Positions 16,001 to 24,428 of a DNA stretch of 64,000 nt are shown here, piece after piece. A program made the translations under genes and the position numbers. The notes under the pieces are model-generated. The model made no database searches, had not been told where the DNA came from, and was given only the letters and a program-made list of their open reading frames with translations. The DNA lies in assembly GCA_035255045.1 (NCBI GenBank), contig DATFAA010000139.1, forward strand, positions 1 to 64,000, in the 5' to 3' direction. Position 1 is the stretch's first letter. Each line of letters begins with the position of its first letter. This DNA is from JAGTRP01 sp035255045. Its GTDB lineage: Bacteria > Pseudomonadota > Gammaproteobacteria > Burkholderiales > Rhodocyclaceae.

Positions 16001-16597
16001 ATGATGAAATCGTTATGGCTGCGTTTCCGCGCGCAGCGCACCTGGGCCAAGCTGCTCGAAGTGGAGGCGCTGGTGCTGATCCTGCTGGGCGGGCTGCTGT
16101 TCGCCGGCGGAAAGGTCACCCTGGACCATACCAATAGCCTCGAGTTCTGTACCTCCTGCCACGAGATGAAGGACAACAACTTCGAGGAATACCGGCACAC
16201 CATCCACGCCAGCAACCGCACCGGGGTCAAGGCGATCTGCTCGGACTGCCATGTCCCCCACGAATTCGCGGACACCCTGGTGCGCAAGGTGAAGGCGGCC
16301 AACGACGTCTTCCACCACTTCATGGGCACCATCGACACGCCCGAGAAGTTCGAGGAGCATCGCCTGGAACTGGCCAAGCGGGTATGGCTGCGCATGAAGG
16401 AAAGCGATTCCCGGGAGTGCCGCCATTGCCACGACACCGCCTCCATGGACCCGGAAAAGCAAGGGCCGACCGCCCGCAAGCAGCACCAGAAGATCGGCGT
16501 CGCCGGCAAGACCTGCATCGACTGCCACTTCGGCATCGCCCACCGGGAACCGGCCGGCGGTGTGGAGCCGGCCGACGTCGTGGGCAAGACCGAATAA
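16001..16597 (+). CDS. NapC/NirT-family tetraheme cytochrome c
   Basis: A 198-aa membrane-anchored cytochrome with one N-terminal helix (ALVLILLGGLLFAGG) and four CxxCH motifs at residues 50, 80, 140 and 172. NapC/NirT/CymA proteins oxidise quinol (or work in reverse) and pass electrons to or from periplasmic partners. The gene has no nap, nir or nrf neighbour; instead it is divergent from the cytochrome-porin gene and followed by a two-component system, suggesting it links the quinone pool to that pathway. AGGAGAG precedes two adjacent ATG codons (16001, 16004); either may be used. Confidence 0.92.
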   Translation: MMKSLWLRFRAQRTWAKLLEVEALVLILLGGLLFAGGKVTLDHTNSLEFCTSCHEMKDNNFEEYRHTIHASNRTGVKAICSDCHVPHEFADTLVRKVKAANDVFHHFMGTIDTPEKFEEHRLELAKRVWLRMKESDSRECRHCHDTASMDPEKQGPTARKQHQKIGVAGKTCIDCHFGIAHREPAGGVEPADVVGKTE

Positions 16598-16609
16598 GGG
16601 GCCGGGAGC

Positions 16610-17281
16610 ATGCGCCTGTTGATCGTCGAAGATGACGCCCTCGTTGCCCTCGGGCTCAAGCAGAGCCTCTCCAAGGCCGGCTATACCGTCGATCTGGCCA
16701 CCAGCGCCGAGCAGGCGGAGCGCTTCCTGGCGGCCGAGAAATTCGACCTGGCGCTGGTCGACATCGGCCTGCCCAAGGCCGACGGCCTCGCCCTCATCCG
16801 CCAGCTTCGGGGACGGGGCAGCGCCATCCCGGTCCTCGTCCTTTCCGCCCGGGGCAGCCTGGAGGACACCATCAGCGGCCTCGACGTCGGGGCCGACGAC
16901 TACATGACCAAGCCCTTCCGGCTGCCGGAGCTCGTGGCGCGAATTCGCGCCCTCATTCGCCGCTCCCATGCCGTTGCCCACGAGGAGCTGTGCCACCGGG
17001 ATCTGGTGCTCAACACCTCGGAGCGCATGGCGACCCTGGCCGGCGCTCCCCTCGACCTGACCAATCGCGAGTGGGCCATCCTCGAAGCCCTGCTCATGGC
17101 CTCGCCCAAGGTGGTGAGCAAGGACGGTCTGGTCCAGCGCCTGGCCGGCTGGGACAAGGACATGACTCCCAATGCCGTCGAGGTGCACGTCTCCCGCCTG
17201 CGGGCGAAGCTGCAGCCGGGGAATATCGAGATCCGTACCGTCCGGGGCATCGGCTACCGGGTGGACGCGGAGCAGAGCTAG
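16610..17281 (+). CDS. OmpR-family response regulator (TctD/QseB-like)
   Basis: A 223-aa response regulator: receiver domain with acidic pocket (EDD at 7-9), phospho-acceptor D51, S79 and K101, then a winged-helix DNA-binding domain (LTNREWAILEALL ... VEVHVSRLRAKL ... RTVRGIGYRV). It is 12 bases downstream of the NapC-like gene and abuts the kinase gene, with the ATG of the kinase immediately after its stop. It most likely controls the divergent cytochrome genes. Confidence 0.93.
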   Translation: MRLLIVEDDALVALGLKQSLSKAGYTVDLATSAEQAERFLAAEKFDLALVDIGLPKADGLALIRQLRGRGSAIPVLVLSARGSLEDTISGLDVGADDYMTKPFRLPELVARIRALIRRSHAVAHEELCHRDLVLNTSERMATLAGAPLDLTNREWAILEALLMASPKVVSKDGLVQRLAGWDKDMTPNAVEVHVSRLRAKLQPGNIEIRTVRGIGYRVDAEQS

Positions 17282-18763
17282 ATGAACTTCCCGGCCAACT
17301 GGGACCTGCGCCAGCGGCTTCTGCTGGCCATCCTGATCCCCCTGACCTTCGTCTTCGTCCTCAATGTGGTCCTCGACTACCGGCTGGCGAAGGAGACCGC
17401 AGACACGGCCTACGACCAGTCCCTGGTCGATGCGGCCCTCGACATCGCGGCCCATATCCAGAGCAGCCACACCTCGTCCCTGTTCGAACTGTCGGTGGAG
17501 GCAGAGGCCATGCTGCGCAGCGATGCCTCCGACCACGTCTATTTCGCCGTGCGCGGCTCGGACGGCCGGCTGCTGGCCGGGGACCGGGAACTGCCTGCCG
17601 CCCCGCATTCCTCCGGCACGCCGCCGGAATTCGCCGACATCCGCTTCAAGGACGAGGCGATGCGGGAGGCCCTCCATCGGGTCAGGGCCCACGGCGAGGA
17701 GATCGTCATCGCCGTCGCCGAGACCACGGCCAAGCGGGACCGGGCCAGCCGCCATATCCTGACCGCCATGATCCTCCCCAACCTGGGGCTCATCATCGCC
17801 GTCTTCCTGGTCGTGTACTTCGGCATCCGCCGCGGCCTGGCGCCCCTGGCCCGGATCGAGGAGCAGGTCGCGGCCCGCTCTCCCCGGGACCTCCGGGCTC
17901 TGGAGTTCGACCGCACCCCGCGGGAAATCCGGCCCCTGGTCGCCCGCCTCAACCAGCTCTTCGACCTGCTGCGGGAAGCCTCAGCGGCCCAGCAGCGCTT
18001 CCTGGCCGACGCTGCCCACCAGTTGCGCACCCCACTGGCCGGGCTCCAGACCCATATCGAGCTGGGCGTCGAGGAGGGCCATTTCGACCGCGGTTCGGAA
18101 CGCCTAGTCCATGTCGAGGACGCCATCGCCCGCATGACCCATCTGGTCAGCCAGTTGCTGGCCTACGCCCGGGCGGAACCCAGCGCTGCCGCCATCCAGC
18201 CCTTCGAACCGGTTCCCCTGCATGTCCTGGCCGAACAGTCGGCGTCCACCTTCCTGGACCAGGCCATCGCCAAGGGCATCGACCTCGGCTTCGACATCGA
18301 GCCGGCCTTCGTGGCGGGCATCCCGTGGATGCTGCGGGAGGCGCTGGGCAACCTGATCGACAACGCCCTCCGCTATACCCCCGAGAAGGGCGTGGTGACG
18401 GTGCGCAGCCGGCGGGTGGGCGACCTGGCCTGCCTGGAGGTGGAGGATGACGGACCGGGCATCCCGGCCGCCGAGCGGGAGCGGATTTTCGAGCGCTTCT
18501 ACCGCATCCCGGGGTCTTCCGGCGACGGCTGCGGCCTCGGCCTGGCCATCGTCCGCGAAATCGCCGAACTCCATTCGGCCGGCATCGCCCTGGAGGAGGC
18601 CGGCGGCTGCGGGCTGCGGATTTCCCTGCTCTTCCAGGGCCGGGACGTAGCAGGCACGGCGGCCGAGGATGCCGCGTCTAGGCCTTCCCCTGGGCCACGA
18701 ACGGCTTGTACCGCATGTCCTCTTCCAGGATATGGTGAACCCACCACTTCGACAGGTAGTTGA
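17282..18763 (+). CDS. Sensor histidine kinase (TctE-like)
   Basis: A 493-aa sensor kinase: a membrane helix (about 12-32), a periplasmic sensor domain of roughly 130 residues, a second helix near 160-185, HAMP-like linker, HisKA box with phospho-acceptor H246 (AAHQLRTPLAG), and the ATPase domain with N box (NLIDNALRYTP), DDGPGIP and GLGLAIV. The last 30 or so residues, rich in Pro/Cys/Thr, lie beyond the normal domain end and overlap the convergent hemerythrin gene by 86 bp. Partner of the response regulator directly upstream. Confidence 0.93.
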   Translation: MNFPANWDLRQRLLLAILIPLTFVFVLNVVLDYRLAKETADTAYDQSLVDAALDIAAHIQSSHTSSLFELSVEAEAMLRSDASDHVYFAVRGSDGRLLAGDRELPAAPHSSGTPPEFADIRFKDEAMREALHRVRAHGEEIVIAVAETTAKRDRASRHILTAMILPNLGLIIAVFLVVYFGIRRGLAPLARIEEQVAARSPRDLRALEFDRTPREIRPLVARLNQLFDLLREASAAQQRFLADAAHQLRTPLAGLQTHIELGVEEGHFDRGSERLVHVEDAIARMTHLVSQLLAYARAEPSAAAIQPFEPVPLHVLAEQSASTFLDQAIAKGIDLGFDIEPAFVAGIPWMLREALGNLIDNALRYTPEKGVVTVRSRRVGDLACLEVEDDGPGIPAAERERIFERFYRIPGSSGDGCGLGLAIVREIAELHSAGIALEEAGGCGLRISLLFQGRDVAGTAAEDAASRPSPGPRTACTACPLPGYGEPTTSTGS

Positions 18764-19079
18764 AGAGCTGGGCTTGGTCGAGCATGCCCACGGCCGCGTC
18801 GCGGCTGAACCGCATCAGGGTCTGGCTGAATTCGTCGTGCTCGGCCCGCTGGGCCTCGAGCCCGGGAAAGCCGCATTGGGCCAGCAGCTTCTCCTCATGG
18901 CCGAAATGGGTGAAGGCATAGACCGTCAGCTTGCCGATGGCCTTCTCCAGGAGCTTGCCGCTGCCGGATGCCCGGGCCTCCTCGCCGAGGAGATTGATGA
19001 GATCGGCCAGCCGGCGGTGCTGGCTGTCCAACTCGGCCACCCCGACGCTCAAAGAATCGTCCCAGATGATTTTGTCCAT
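18678..19079 (-). CDS. Bacteriohemerythrin
   Basis: A 133-aa hemerythrin-domain protein with the di-iron ligands in the usual order: H in DSQHRRL, H in THFGHEEKLL with its E, H in RAEHDEF, and H-H/D in WVHHILEEDM. It binds oxygen reversibly at a non-heme di-iron site in the cytoplasm and may carry or sense oxygen (or handle NO/iron). The ATG at 19079 (MDKIIWDDSLSVG) matches the family start. Its 3' end overlaps the kinase gene tail to tail. Confidence 0.93.
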   Translation of the reverse strand: MDKIIWDDSLSVGVAELDSQHRRLADLINLLGEEARASGSGKLLEKAIGKLTVYAFTHFGHEEKLLAQCGFPGLEAQRAEHDEFSQTLMRFSRDAAVGMLDQAQLFNYLSKWWVHHILEEDMRYKPFVAQGKA

Positions 19080-19134
19080 AAGCGCCGCCGTGGTTGTCGA
19101 GGCCGTCGATTCTATGCCATCCGCCGGCGGCAAC

Positions 19135-19162
19135 AAAAAGGCCGGATCGCTGATCCGGCCTT
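19135..19162 (-). terminator. Rho-independent terminator
   Basis: A perfect nine-pair hairpin (GGCCGGATC / GATCCGGCC) followed on the minus strand by five T residues. It sits 19 bases after the stop of the 111-aa protein gene and before the hemerythrin start, so hemerythrin has its own promoter. Confidence 0.85.
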
Positions 19163-19180
19163 CGCGGTTCCTTCAGGCCC

Positions 19181-19516
19181 TCAATGCATCTGTATTTGAT
19201 GCTTGAGGTCGGAAATCTTCCGATGGACGTCCAGCATGGCGTCCTGGGTCTTCTGGTCGATGTCGGAGGCCGACTGGCAGGCCCGCTTGACGTCGTCGCC
19301 CATCTGCTCCAGCCGGTCGATGCAATCCACCATCTCGGCCGATTCCTGCTGGGCATTGCAGATCATGTCGTGGGCCTGGTGGACTTCCCGGTCCAGGCTG
19401 CTGAGGCTGTCCGCCAGTTGCTGCGATACATGGGAATCCTGCTGGCAGACCTGCATCGCGTCCTCGACGCAATGCTCGAACTGATCGAAGCGCTGCTTGA
19501 TTTCATTGACTTGCAT
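19181..19516 (-). CDS. Helical protein of unknown function
   Basis: A 111-aa soluble protein that I do not recognise. It is strongly helical with heptad-like spacing (MQVNEIKQRFDQFEHCVEDAMQ; SLSSLDREVHQAHDMI; CIDRLEQMGDDVKRACQSA; AMLDVHRKISDLKHQI), so a coiled-coil or four-helix bundle is likely. There is no signal peptide. AAGGAGAG lies eight bases before the ATG. It is 38 bp downstream of the PfpI-family gene and is followed by a terminator. Confidence 0.75.
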   Translation of the reverse strand: MQVNEIKQRFDQFEHCVEDAMQVCQQDSHVSQQLADSLSSLDREVHQAHDMICNAQQESAEMVDCIDRLEQMGDDVKRACQSASDIDQKTQDAMLDVHRKISDLKHQIQMH

Positions 19517-19554
19517 GTTGCTCTCCTTCTCGAGGTGTTGATCGCCTTGCTCTC

Positions 19555-20136
19555 TCAGGCCGTGCCTTGACGGGCAGTGGTCTGGGTCAGCTCCTGCAAA
19601 AGGGCCTGGTCGAAAGCGGGGATGTCGTCCGGCTTGCGGCTGGTCACCAGCTTGCCGTCCACCACCACCGGCTCGTCGCTCCATTCCGCCCCGGCGTTGC
19701 GCAGGTCTTCCTTGATGCTTGGCCAGCTGGTGACGTGCTTGCCCTGGGCGACGCCGGCGTCGATCAGGGTCCACGGGCCGTGGCAGATGGCGGCGATGGG
19801 CTTGTTCTCCCGGGCGAATTCCCGGATGAAGCCGATGGCCGCCGGGCTCAGCCGCAGCTGGTCCGGGTTGGCCACGCCCCCGGGCAGGACCAGGGCATCG
19901 AATTCGTCGGGACGGGCGTCCCGGACATCCATATCCACCGGGAAGCGATCCCCCGGCGAGAGATGGTTGAAGCCCTGGATTTCCTCACCCTTGGCCTTGG
20001 GCGAAAGCAGGGTGACCTGGGCCCCATGCTCCTCCAGGAAGCCCCGGGGCCCGGTGTATTCGACCTGTTCCACGCCGTCGGTCATCAGCACGGCGACGCG
20101 TTTGCCCTGAAGGGCGGCACTTTGGTTGCGTTCCAT
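19555..20136 (-). CDS. PfpI/DJ-1 family protein (YhbO/protease I type)
   Basis: A 193-aa protein of the DJ-1/PfpI superfamily. The nucleophile elbow AICHGPW carries the catalytic Cys with the neighbouring His; the N-terminal half has VAVLMTDGVEQVEYTGP and the conserved LVLPGG. Members act as glyoxalase or deglycase-like stress proteins or as cysteine proteases in the cytoplasm. It is transcribed away from the small gene at 20350, with about 210 bp of intergenic DNA between. Confidence 0.9.
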   Translation of the reverse strand: MERNQSAALQGKRVAVLMTDGVEQVEYTGPRGFLEEHGAQVTLLSPKAKGEEIQGFNHLSPGDRFPVDMDVRDARPDEFDALVLPGGVANPDQLRLSPAAIGFIREFARENKPIAAICHGPWTLIDAGVAQGKHVTSWPSIKEDLRNAGAEWSDEPVVVDGKLVTSRKPDDIPAFDQALLQELTQTTARQGTA

Positions 20137-20349
20137 GTCGGCTCCTCCTTGCTACGGACAAAACCGTACGACCGGGCGGCGGATGCGAAGTTCGAGCCGG
20201 GCGGTAGACTGGAATCAAAGCGCCGATACGCCTTTTCCTGTATTTTTTATGACCCAGGCTTGGCACAGAATGACCGGGCCATGGCGAGCCCTTGAAGGCC
20301 GCCCAGCCTGCCCAAATTTATAGGACGAACCCAGTAGCGAAGAGGTCTG

Positions 20350-20565
20350 GTGTCTATGCACCGGGTAATCACCAAGTTCCGCGACCGACACGGCCAGGTC
20401 ATCATTGAACGCGGCCCCTGGCATCCCTCCCGGGAGGATGCCGAGCGCTGGGCCGACCTGCTGCGTTCCTTCGGCTACCAAGTCCAGGTGGAGAGCCACG
20501 GCAATCAACTGGGCGGGGGCGCCGACCATCAGGATTTGGCCAAGGCGCTGTCGAGCATGGCTTAG
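20350..20565 (+). CDS. Small conserved-type protein of unknown function
   Basis: A 71-aa soluble protein (GTG start at 20350, or ATG at 20356; GAAGAGG precedes both). The sequence VITKFRDRHGQVIIERGPWHPSREDAERWADLLRSFGYQVQVES suggests a small alpha/beta domain. It is not one I can name. Its stop overlaps the convergent acetyltransferase gene by four bases, which supports it as a real gene. Confidence 0.6.
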   Translation: MSMHRVITKFRDRHGQVIIERGPWHPSREDAERWADLLRSFGYQVQVESHGNQLGGGADHQDLAKALSSMA

Positions 20566-21725
20566 GAAGGCTCGCGGCCGTCCTCGGAGCGGAAGGGCAG
20601 ATGGGTCAGGGCCTCGTCCCGGTATTCCAGCACCGCGGCCCGTTGCCGTTCCAGGTGCTGGCCGATGAGCCGGCGCATGGTGGGATCGGCGATCCAGTGC
20701 AGGGAGCGCACCACCGTCGGCGTGAAGCCCCGGGCGATCTTGTGCTCGCCGCCGGCCCCGGGCTCGAAACGGGCCAGCCCGTGCCGCAGGCAGTAGTCGA
20801 TGCCCTGGTAGAAGCACAGTTCGAAATGCAGGCTGTGGTAGTCCCCCCGGCTGCCCCAGTAGCGGCCGTAGAGCGCCTCGTCGCTGCGAAAACAGATGGA
20901 TAGCGCCACCGGCTCGTCGCCGTCCCGGGCGATGAAGACCACCATGCGGTCGCCCAGGGCGCGGCCCAGTTCGGCGAAGCAGGCGGCGGAAATGGCGGCC
21001 TGGTTGCCGAACTTGTCGAAGGTCGAGGCGTACAGCCGGTGCAAGGCCGGCCACTCGGCGGCGTCCACCTGGTCGCCGTGGCGGGTCTCGATTTCCAGGC
21101 CGCTTTCCCGCGCCCGCCGGCGCTCCGCCCGCACCTTGCGGCGCTTCTCCGCCGCAAAGGCCGCCAGGTAGCCGTCGAAATCGCCGAAGCCGGGGTCCCG
21201 CCATTGGAACTGGACATCGTGGCCGGCCAGGAGTCCCGCCTCCTCCAGGGGCCCGACCTCGGCCTCGGCCGGGAAGGCGACGTGCCAGGATGACAAATCG
21301 GCCTGGGCGACGATGGCCTTGGCGGCATCGATGAGGGCGCGGCGGACGGCCAGGCCGGCGGAACCGTCGGCCGCCAGCAGGCGCGGCCCGGTGGCCGGGG
21401 TGTGGGGAAGCCCGGTCAGCAGCTTCGGATAGTATTCCCGGCCCAGTTGCCGGTAGGCCGCCGCCCAGCTCCAGTCGTAGATGAACTCGCCCCGGGAATT
21501 GGACTTGACGTAGAGGGGCAGGATGCCGACGGTGGCACCGCCTTCGTCCTCGGCCACCAGATGGTGGGGCAGCCATCCCTGGCGCCGCCCGGCCGCGCCG
21601 TGGCGCTCCAGGATGGGCAGGAAGCTGGCGTTGAGGAAGGGGTCCCGGGGCGGCGCCAGGCGCGCCCAGGCCTCCCGGCCGATGGCCTGGGCGGAGTCGA
21701 CGGCGACGATTTTGATCTTTGTCAT
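20562..21725 (-). CDS. GNAT/FemAB-like acyltransferase, DUF482 (COG3146) family
   Basis: A 387-aa cytoplasmic protein of the DUF482 'peptidogalycan biosynthesis' family, related to FemAB and GNAT enzymes. Seen features are DPFLNASFLPILERHGAAG near the start, a basic segment AAEKRRKVRAERRRARESG, and the C-terminal GGEHKIARGFTP and LHWIADP. The acyl donor and acceptor are not known. The ATG at 21725 gives the normal family length. It is not obviously tied to its neighbours. Confidence 0.85.
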   Translation of the reverse strand: MTKIKIVAVDSAQAIGREAWARLAPPRDPFLNASFLPILERHGAAGRRQGWLPHHLVAEDEGGATVGILPLYVKSNSRGEFIYDWSWAAAYRQLGREYYPKLLTGLPHTPATGPRLLAADGSAGLAVRRALIDAAKAIVAQADLSSWHVAFPAEAEVGPLEEAGLLAGHDVQFQWRDPGFGDFDGYLAAFAAEKRRKVRAERRRARESGLEIETRHGDQVDAAEWPALHRLYASTFDKFGNQAAISAACFAELGRALGDRMVVFIARDGDEPVALSICFRSDEALYGRYWGSRGDYHSLHFELCFYQGIDYCLRHGLARFEPGAGGEHKIARGFTPTVVRSLHWIADPTMRRLIGQHLERQRAAVLEYRDEALTHLPFRSEDGREPS

Positions 21726-21872
21726 CCCGACCCTCGATCAAATGTGGTTTTTGTCTGAACTAGACTACAATTTTCGGTTCCCAGGCTTCGAAATCAGAGG
21801 TTTACCGCGGTGGATGGCCCCATCCGTGGTACGCTCCCAGGCCCGATTTTCCAAACTGTCCAACCGTAGTCG

Positions 21873-22340
21873 ATGAATATGCCCAACCCTGTGCCCAGTC
21901 CGGCTGACAACCCGGCCGCCAATCCGGCCCCGAACCCTGCCGGCGCCGTCCAGGCCGCCCGTGCCCTGCTCAAGGAATTCCAGGAGAAATTCGCGGTCTT
22001 CCGCGATACCCAGCCCCTGGCCATCGGCATCGACAAGCAGCTCCTCGCCCGGCTGCCGGATCTGGACCGCAAGGTTTTGCGCACGGCCCTGCGTTTCCAC
22101 ACCAATTCCCTGCGCTACCTGAAGGCCATGGAAAAGGCCACCGTCCGCTTCGACCTGGACGGCAACCCGGCCGACGAGGTGACGGAAGCCCACCGCAGCC
22201 ATGCTTCGGAGACCATCCGCGAGCGCTTCAAGAAGGACGCCGAGCAGCGCAAGGCCCAGCGCCAGGCGGACGAGGCCGAGCGGCGGCGTACCGAGAAACT
22301 GGGCCAGCTGGCCGCCAAGTTCTCCCGCCGCAGCAACTGA
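21873..22340 (+). CDS. ProQ/FinO-domain RNA-binding protein
   Basis: A 155-aa protein with a low-complexity Pro/Asn/Ala N-terminus (residues 1-28), a ProQ/FinO domain (about 30-115, with PLAIGIDKQLLARLPDLDRK and HTNSLRYLKAM, the usual RNA-binding surface) and a charged helical tail. ProQ-type proteins bind structured 3' ends of mRNAs and small RNAs. No Shine-Dalgarno is visible in front of the ATG at 21873 or the next at 21879. Confidence 0.88.
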   Translation: MNMPNPVPSPADNPAANPAPNPAGAVQAARALLKEFQEKFAVFRDTQPLAIGIDKQLLARLPDLDRKVLRTALRFHTNSLRYLKAMEKATVRFDLDGNPADEVTEAHRSHASETIRERFKKDAEQRKAQRQADEAERRRTEKLGQLAAKFSRRSN

Positions 22341-22350
22341 CCCGGCCCAT

Positions 22351-22385
22351 CCCGGCGGCGGAACGCGGTCGCCGGGAAAGTTTTT
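22351..22385 (+). terminator. Rho-independent terminator
   Basis: Hairpin CCCGGCG / CGCCGGG followed by AAAG and five T residues, ten bases after the ProQ-like gene. It isolates that gene from the response regulator downstream. Confidence 0.75.
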
Positions 22386-22521
22386 GTCAGGTGTAAGAAA
22401 GAAAGATACCGTTAAGGTTTCGTCATCTGAACTGGGCGCAAGCCCGTGACCGACACCTCGTTGCCCGGACGGCGGATCTGCTTTTCCCTGGCCGTTCGCG
22501 GCTACCCATAGGGGAACTGCA

Positions 22522-23196
22522 ATGCGCATCCTGCTGGTGGAAGACGACCTGATGGTAGCCCACGGCATCCGGGAAGGCCTGGAAAAGGCGGGATTTTCCG
22601 TCGATCACGTGCCGGCGGCCGAACCTGCCGAAACCGCACTGGGACTTACCCACTACGATCTGGCCATCGTCGATATCGGCCTGCCGCACATGGACGGCCA
22701 CGAGCTCATCCGGCGCCTGCGCCGGCGGGGCGTGCTGGTGCCGGTCCTTATCCTGACGGCCCGGGACGGCCTCGACGACCGGGTCATCGGCCTCGATCTG
22801 GGGGCCGACGACTTCATGGTCAAGCCCTTCCACCTCCCCGAACTGCTGGCCCGCATGCGGGCCCTGATCCGCCGCAGCCGCTCTGCCGCCTCGTCGGAGC
22901 TGAGGGCGGGATGTCTGTGCCTGGACCAGGCCCGCCGGGTAGCCACCTCCAAGGGCGCGCCCATCGACCTCACCGGCCGCGAATGGGAAATCCTGCAGCA
23001 GCTCATGCTGGCCAGCCCCAACGTGGTCCCCAAGCAGAAGATGGTGGAAAGCCTGAGCGAGTGGGACAACGAGCTGACCACCAACGCCATCGAGATCTAC
23101 GTCTCCCGGCTGCGCGGCAAACTGCAGGACTGCGGGGTCGAAATCCGCACCATCCGCGGTATCGGCTACCGCCTGGACGACATGCAGCAGGCCTAG
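22522..23196 (+). CDS. OmpR-family response regulator without adjacent kinase
   Basis: A 224-aa response regulator with EDD at 7-9, phospho-acceptor D51, T79 and K101, and a C-terminal winged helix (LTGREWEILQQLM ... AIEIYVSRLRGKL ... RTIRGIGYRL). It is a paralogue of the regulator at 16610, with the same length and layout. GGGGAA is six bases before the ATG. No kinase follows; the convergent ketosynthase gene overlaps its end by four bases. The kinase at 32922, which lacks a regulator, is a candidate partner. Confidence 0.92.
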   Translation: MRILLVEDDLMVAHGIREGLEKAGFSVDHVPAAEPAETALGLTHYDLAIVDIGLPHMDGHELIRRLRRRGVLVPVLILTARDGLDDRVIGLDLGADDFMVKPFHLPELLARMRALIRRSRSAASSELRAGCLCLDQARRVATSKGAPIDLTGREWEILQQLMLASPNVVPKQKMVESLSEWDNELTTNAIEIYVSRLRGKLQDCGVEIRTIRGIGYRLDDMQQA

Positions 23197-24428
23197 ATTC
23201 GTTTCGCAACCAGCACCGCGCTGGTGCCCCCGAAAGCGAAGGAATTGGACATGGCGTAGTCCAGGGCGACGGCCTTGCGCCCCTGGTTGGCCACGTAGTC
23301 CAGGTCGCATTCTGGGTCGGGCACCGCCAGGTTGCGGGTGGGTGGCAGGGCCTGCTCCTGCAGGGCCTTGAGGCAGGCCAGGAATTCCACCGCCCCGGCA
23401 GCCCCCATCAGATGGCCGTGCATGGATTTGGTCGAGCTCACCGCCAGCCGGCAGGCATGGTTCCCGAACACTTCCTTGATGGCCTGGGTCTCGGTCTTGT
23501 CGTTGAGCTGGGTGCCGGTGCCGTGGGCATTGATATAGCCGACCGCATCGGCCGGCAGGCCCGCATCCCGGAGGGCGGCGGCCATGGCGGCCGCCTGGCC
23601 GGCCACCGAAGGCTGGGTCATGTGGGTGCTGTCGTTGCCGCTGGCGTAGCCCACCAGCTCCGCCAGGATGGTGGCCCCCCGGGCCACCGCCCGCTCCCAG
23701 TCTTCCAGGACGATGATGGCGGCGCCTTCCCCCAGCACCAGCCCGGAACGGTCGGCCGAGAAGGGCTTGCAGGAGGCGCCGGGGTCGGCCTCGTCCTCCT
23801 TGGCCAGGGTGCGCAGGGCCTCCCAGGCCCGCAGGGTGCCGTAGGTGAGCACCGCCTCCGAGCCGCCGGCCAGCATGGTGTCGGCGTAGCCGTGGCGGAT
23901 GAGTCGGTAGGCCTCGCCGATGGCCACGGCCGATGAGGAGCAGGCGGTGGTGTAGGTGTAATTGGGGCCGGCCAGGCGGTACTCCAGGGCGATGTTGGAG
24001 GCGGCGGCGCCGTTCATGGCCATGAGGACGATGAAGGGGTTGAGGCGCGCCGCTCCTTCGCGGTAGAGGCGGGCGTAGCTTTCGTCCAGGGAGGTGGCTC
24101 CCCCCATGCCGGTGCCGAGGGCGATGCCGGTGCGGGACAGGTCGATCGCGGCCGGGTCGATGCCGGCTTCGGCGACGGCCTGCCGGGCCGCCACCAGGGC
24201 AAACTGGCTCACCCGGTCGAGGTTGGCGGCCTGGCGCTTGCTGAAATGGAGGGCGGGATCGAAATCAGCCTGGGCGGCGATCCGGCATTCCAGCTGGTCG
24301 GCGAAATCGGCCTGCAGCCGGCCGATGCCCGACTTGCCCGCCATCAGCGCCGCGAAGAAAGTGGCGGGGTCATTGCCCAGGGGAGAGACGACGCCCTGGC
24401 CGGTGACGGCCACCCGCCGGCGGCTCAT
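23193..24428 (-). CDS. Beta-ketoacyl-ACP synthase, FabF type
   Basis: A 411-aa ketosynthase that would condense an acyl thioester with malonyl-ACP. All catalytic residues are in place: C163 (TACSSSA), H302 (NAHGTGT), K334 and H339 (KSMHGHLMGAAG), matching FabF numbering almost exactly. It is the last gene of a five-gene operon, overlapping the acyl carrier protein gene by four bases. Because it travels with its own ACP, an aminotransferase and a hydrolase rather than with fabD/fabG, it is likely a special-purpose enzyme and not the housekeeping fabF. Confidence 0.93.
   Translation of the reverse strand: MSRRRVAVTGQGVVSPLGNDPATFFAALMAGKSGIGRLQADFADQLECRIAAQADFDPALHFSKRQAANLDRVSQFALVAARQAVAEAGIDPAAIDLSRTGIALGTGMGGATSLDESYARLYREGAARLNPFIVLMAMNGAAASNIALEYRLAGPNYTYTTACSSSAVAIGEAYRLIRHGYADTMLAGGSEAVLTYGTLRAWEALRTLAKEDEADPGASCKPFSADRSGLVLGEGAAIIVLEDWERAVARGATILAELVGYASGNDSTHMTQPSVAGQAAAMAAALRDAGLPADAVGYINAHGTGTQLNDKTETQAIKEVFGNHACRLAVSSTKSMHGHLMGAAGAVEFLACLKALQEQALPPTRNLAVPDPECDLDYVANQGRKAVALDYAMSNSFAFGGTSAVLVAKRI

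Noticed and set aside
14066..19079. A perchlorate or nitrate reduction island
   Set aside because: NapC-type cytochrome, two-component system and hemerythrin might suggest it, but no molybdopterin reductase or chlorite dismutase gene is in the window.
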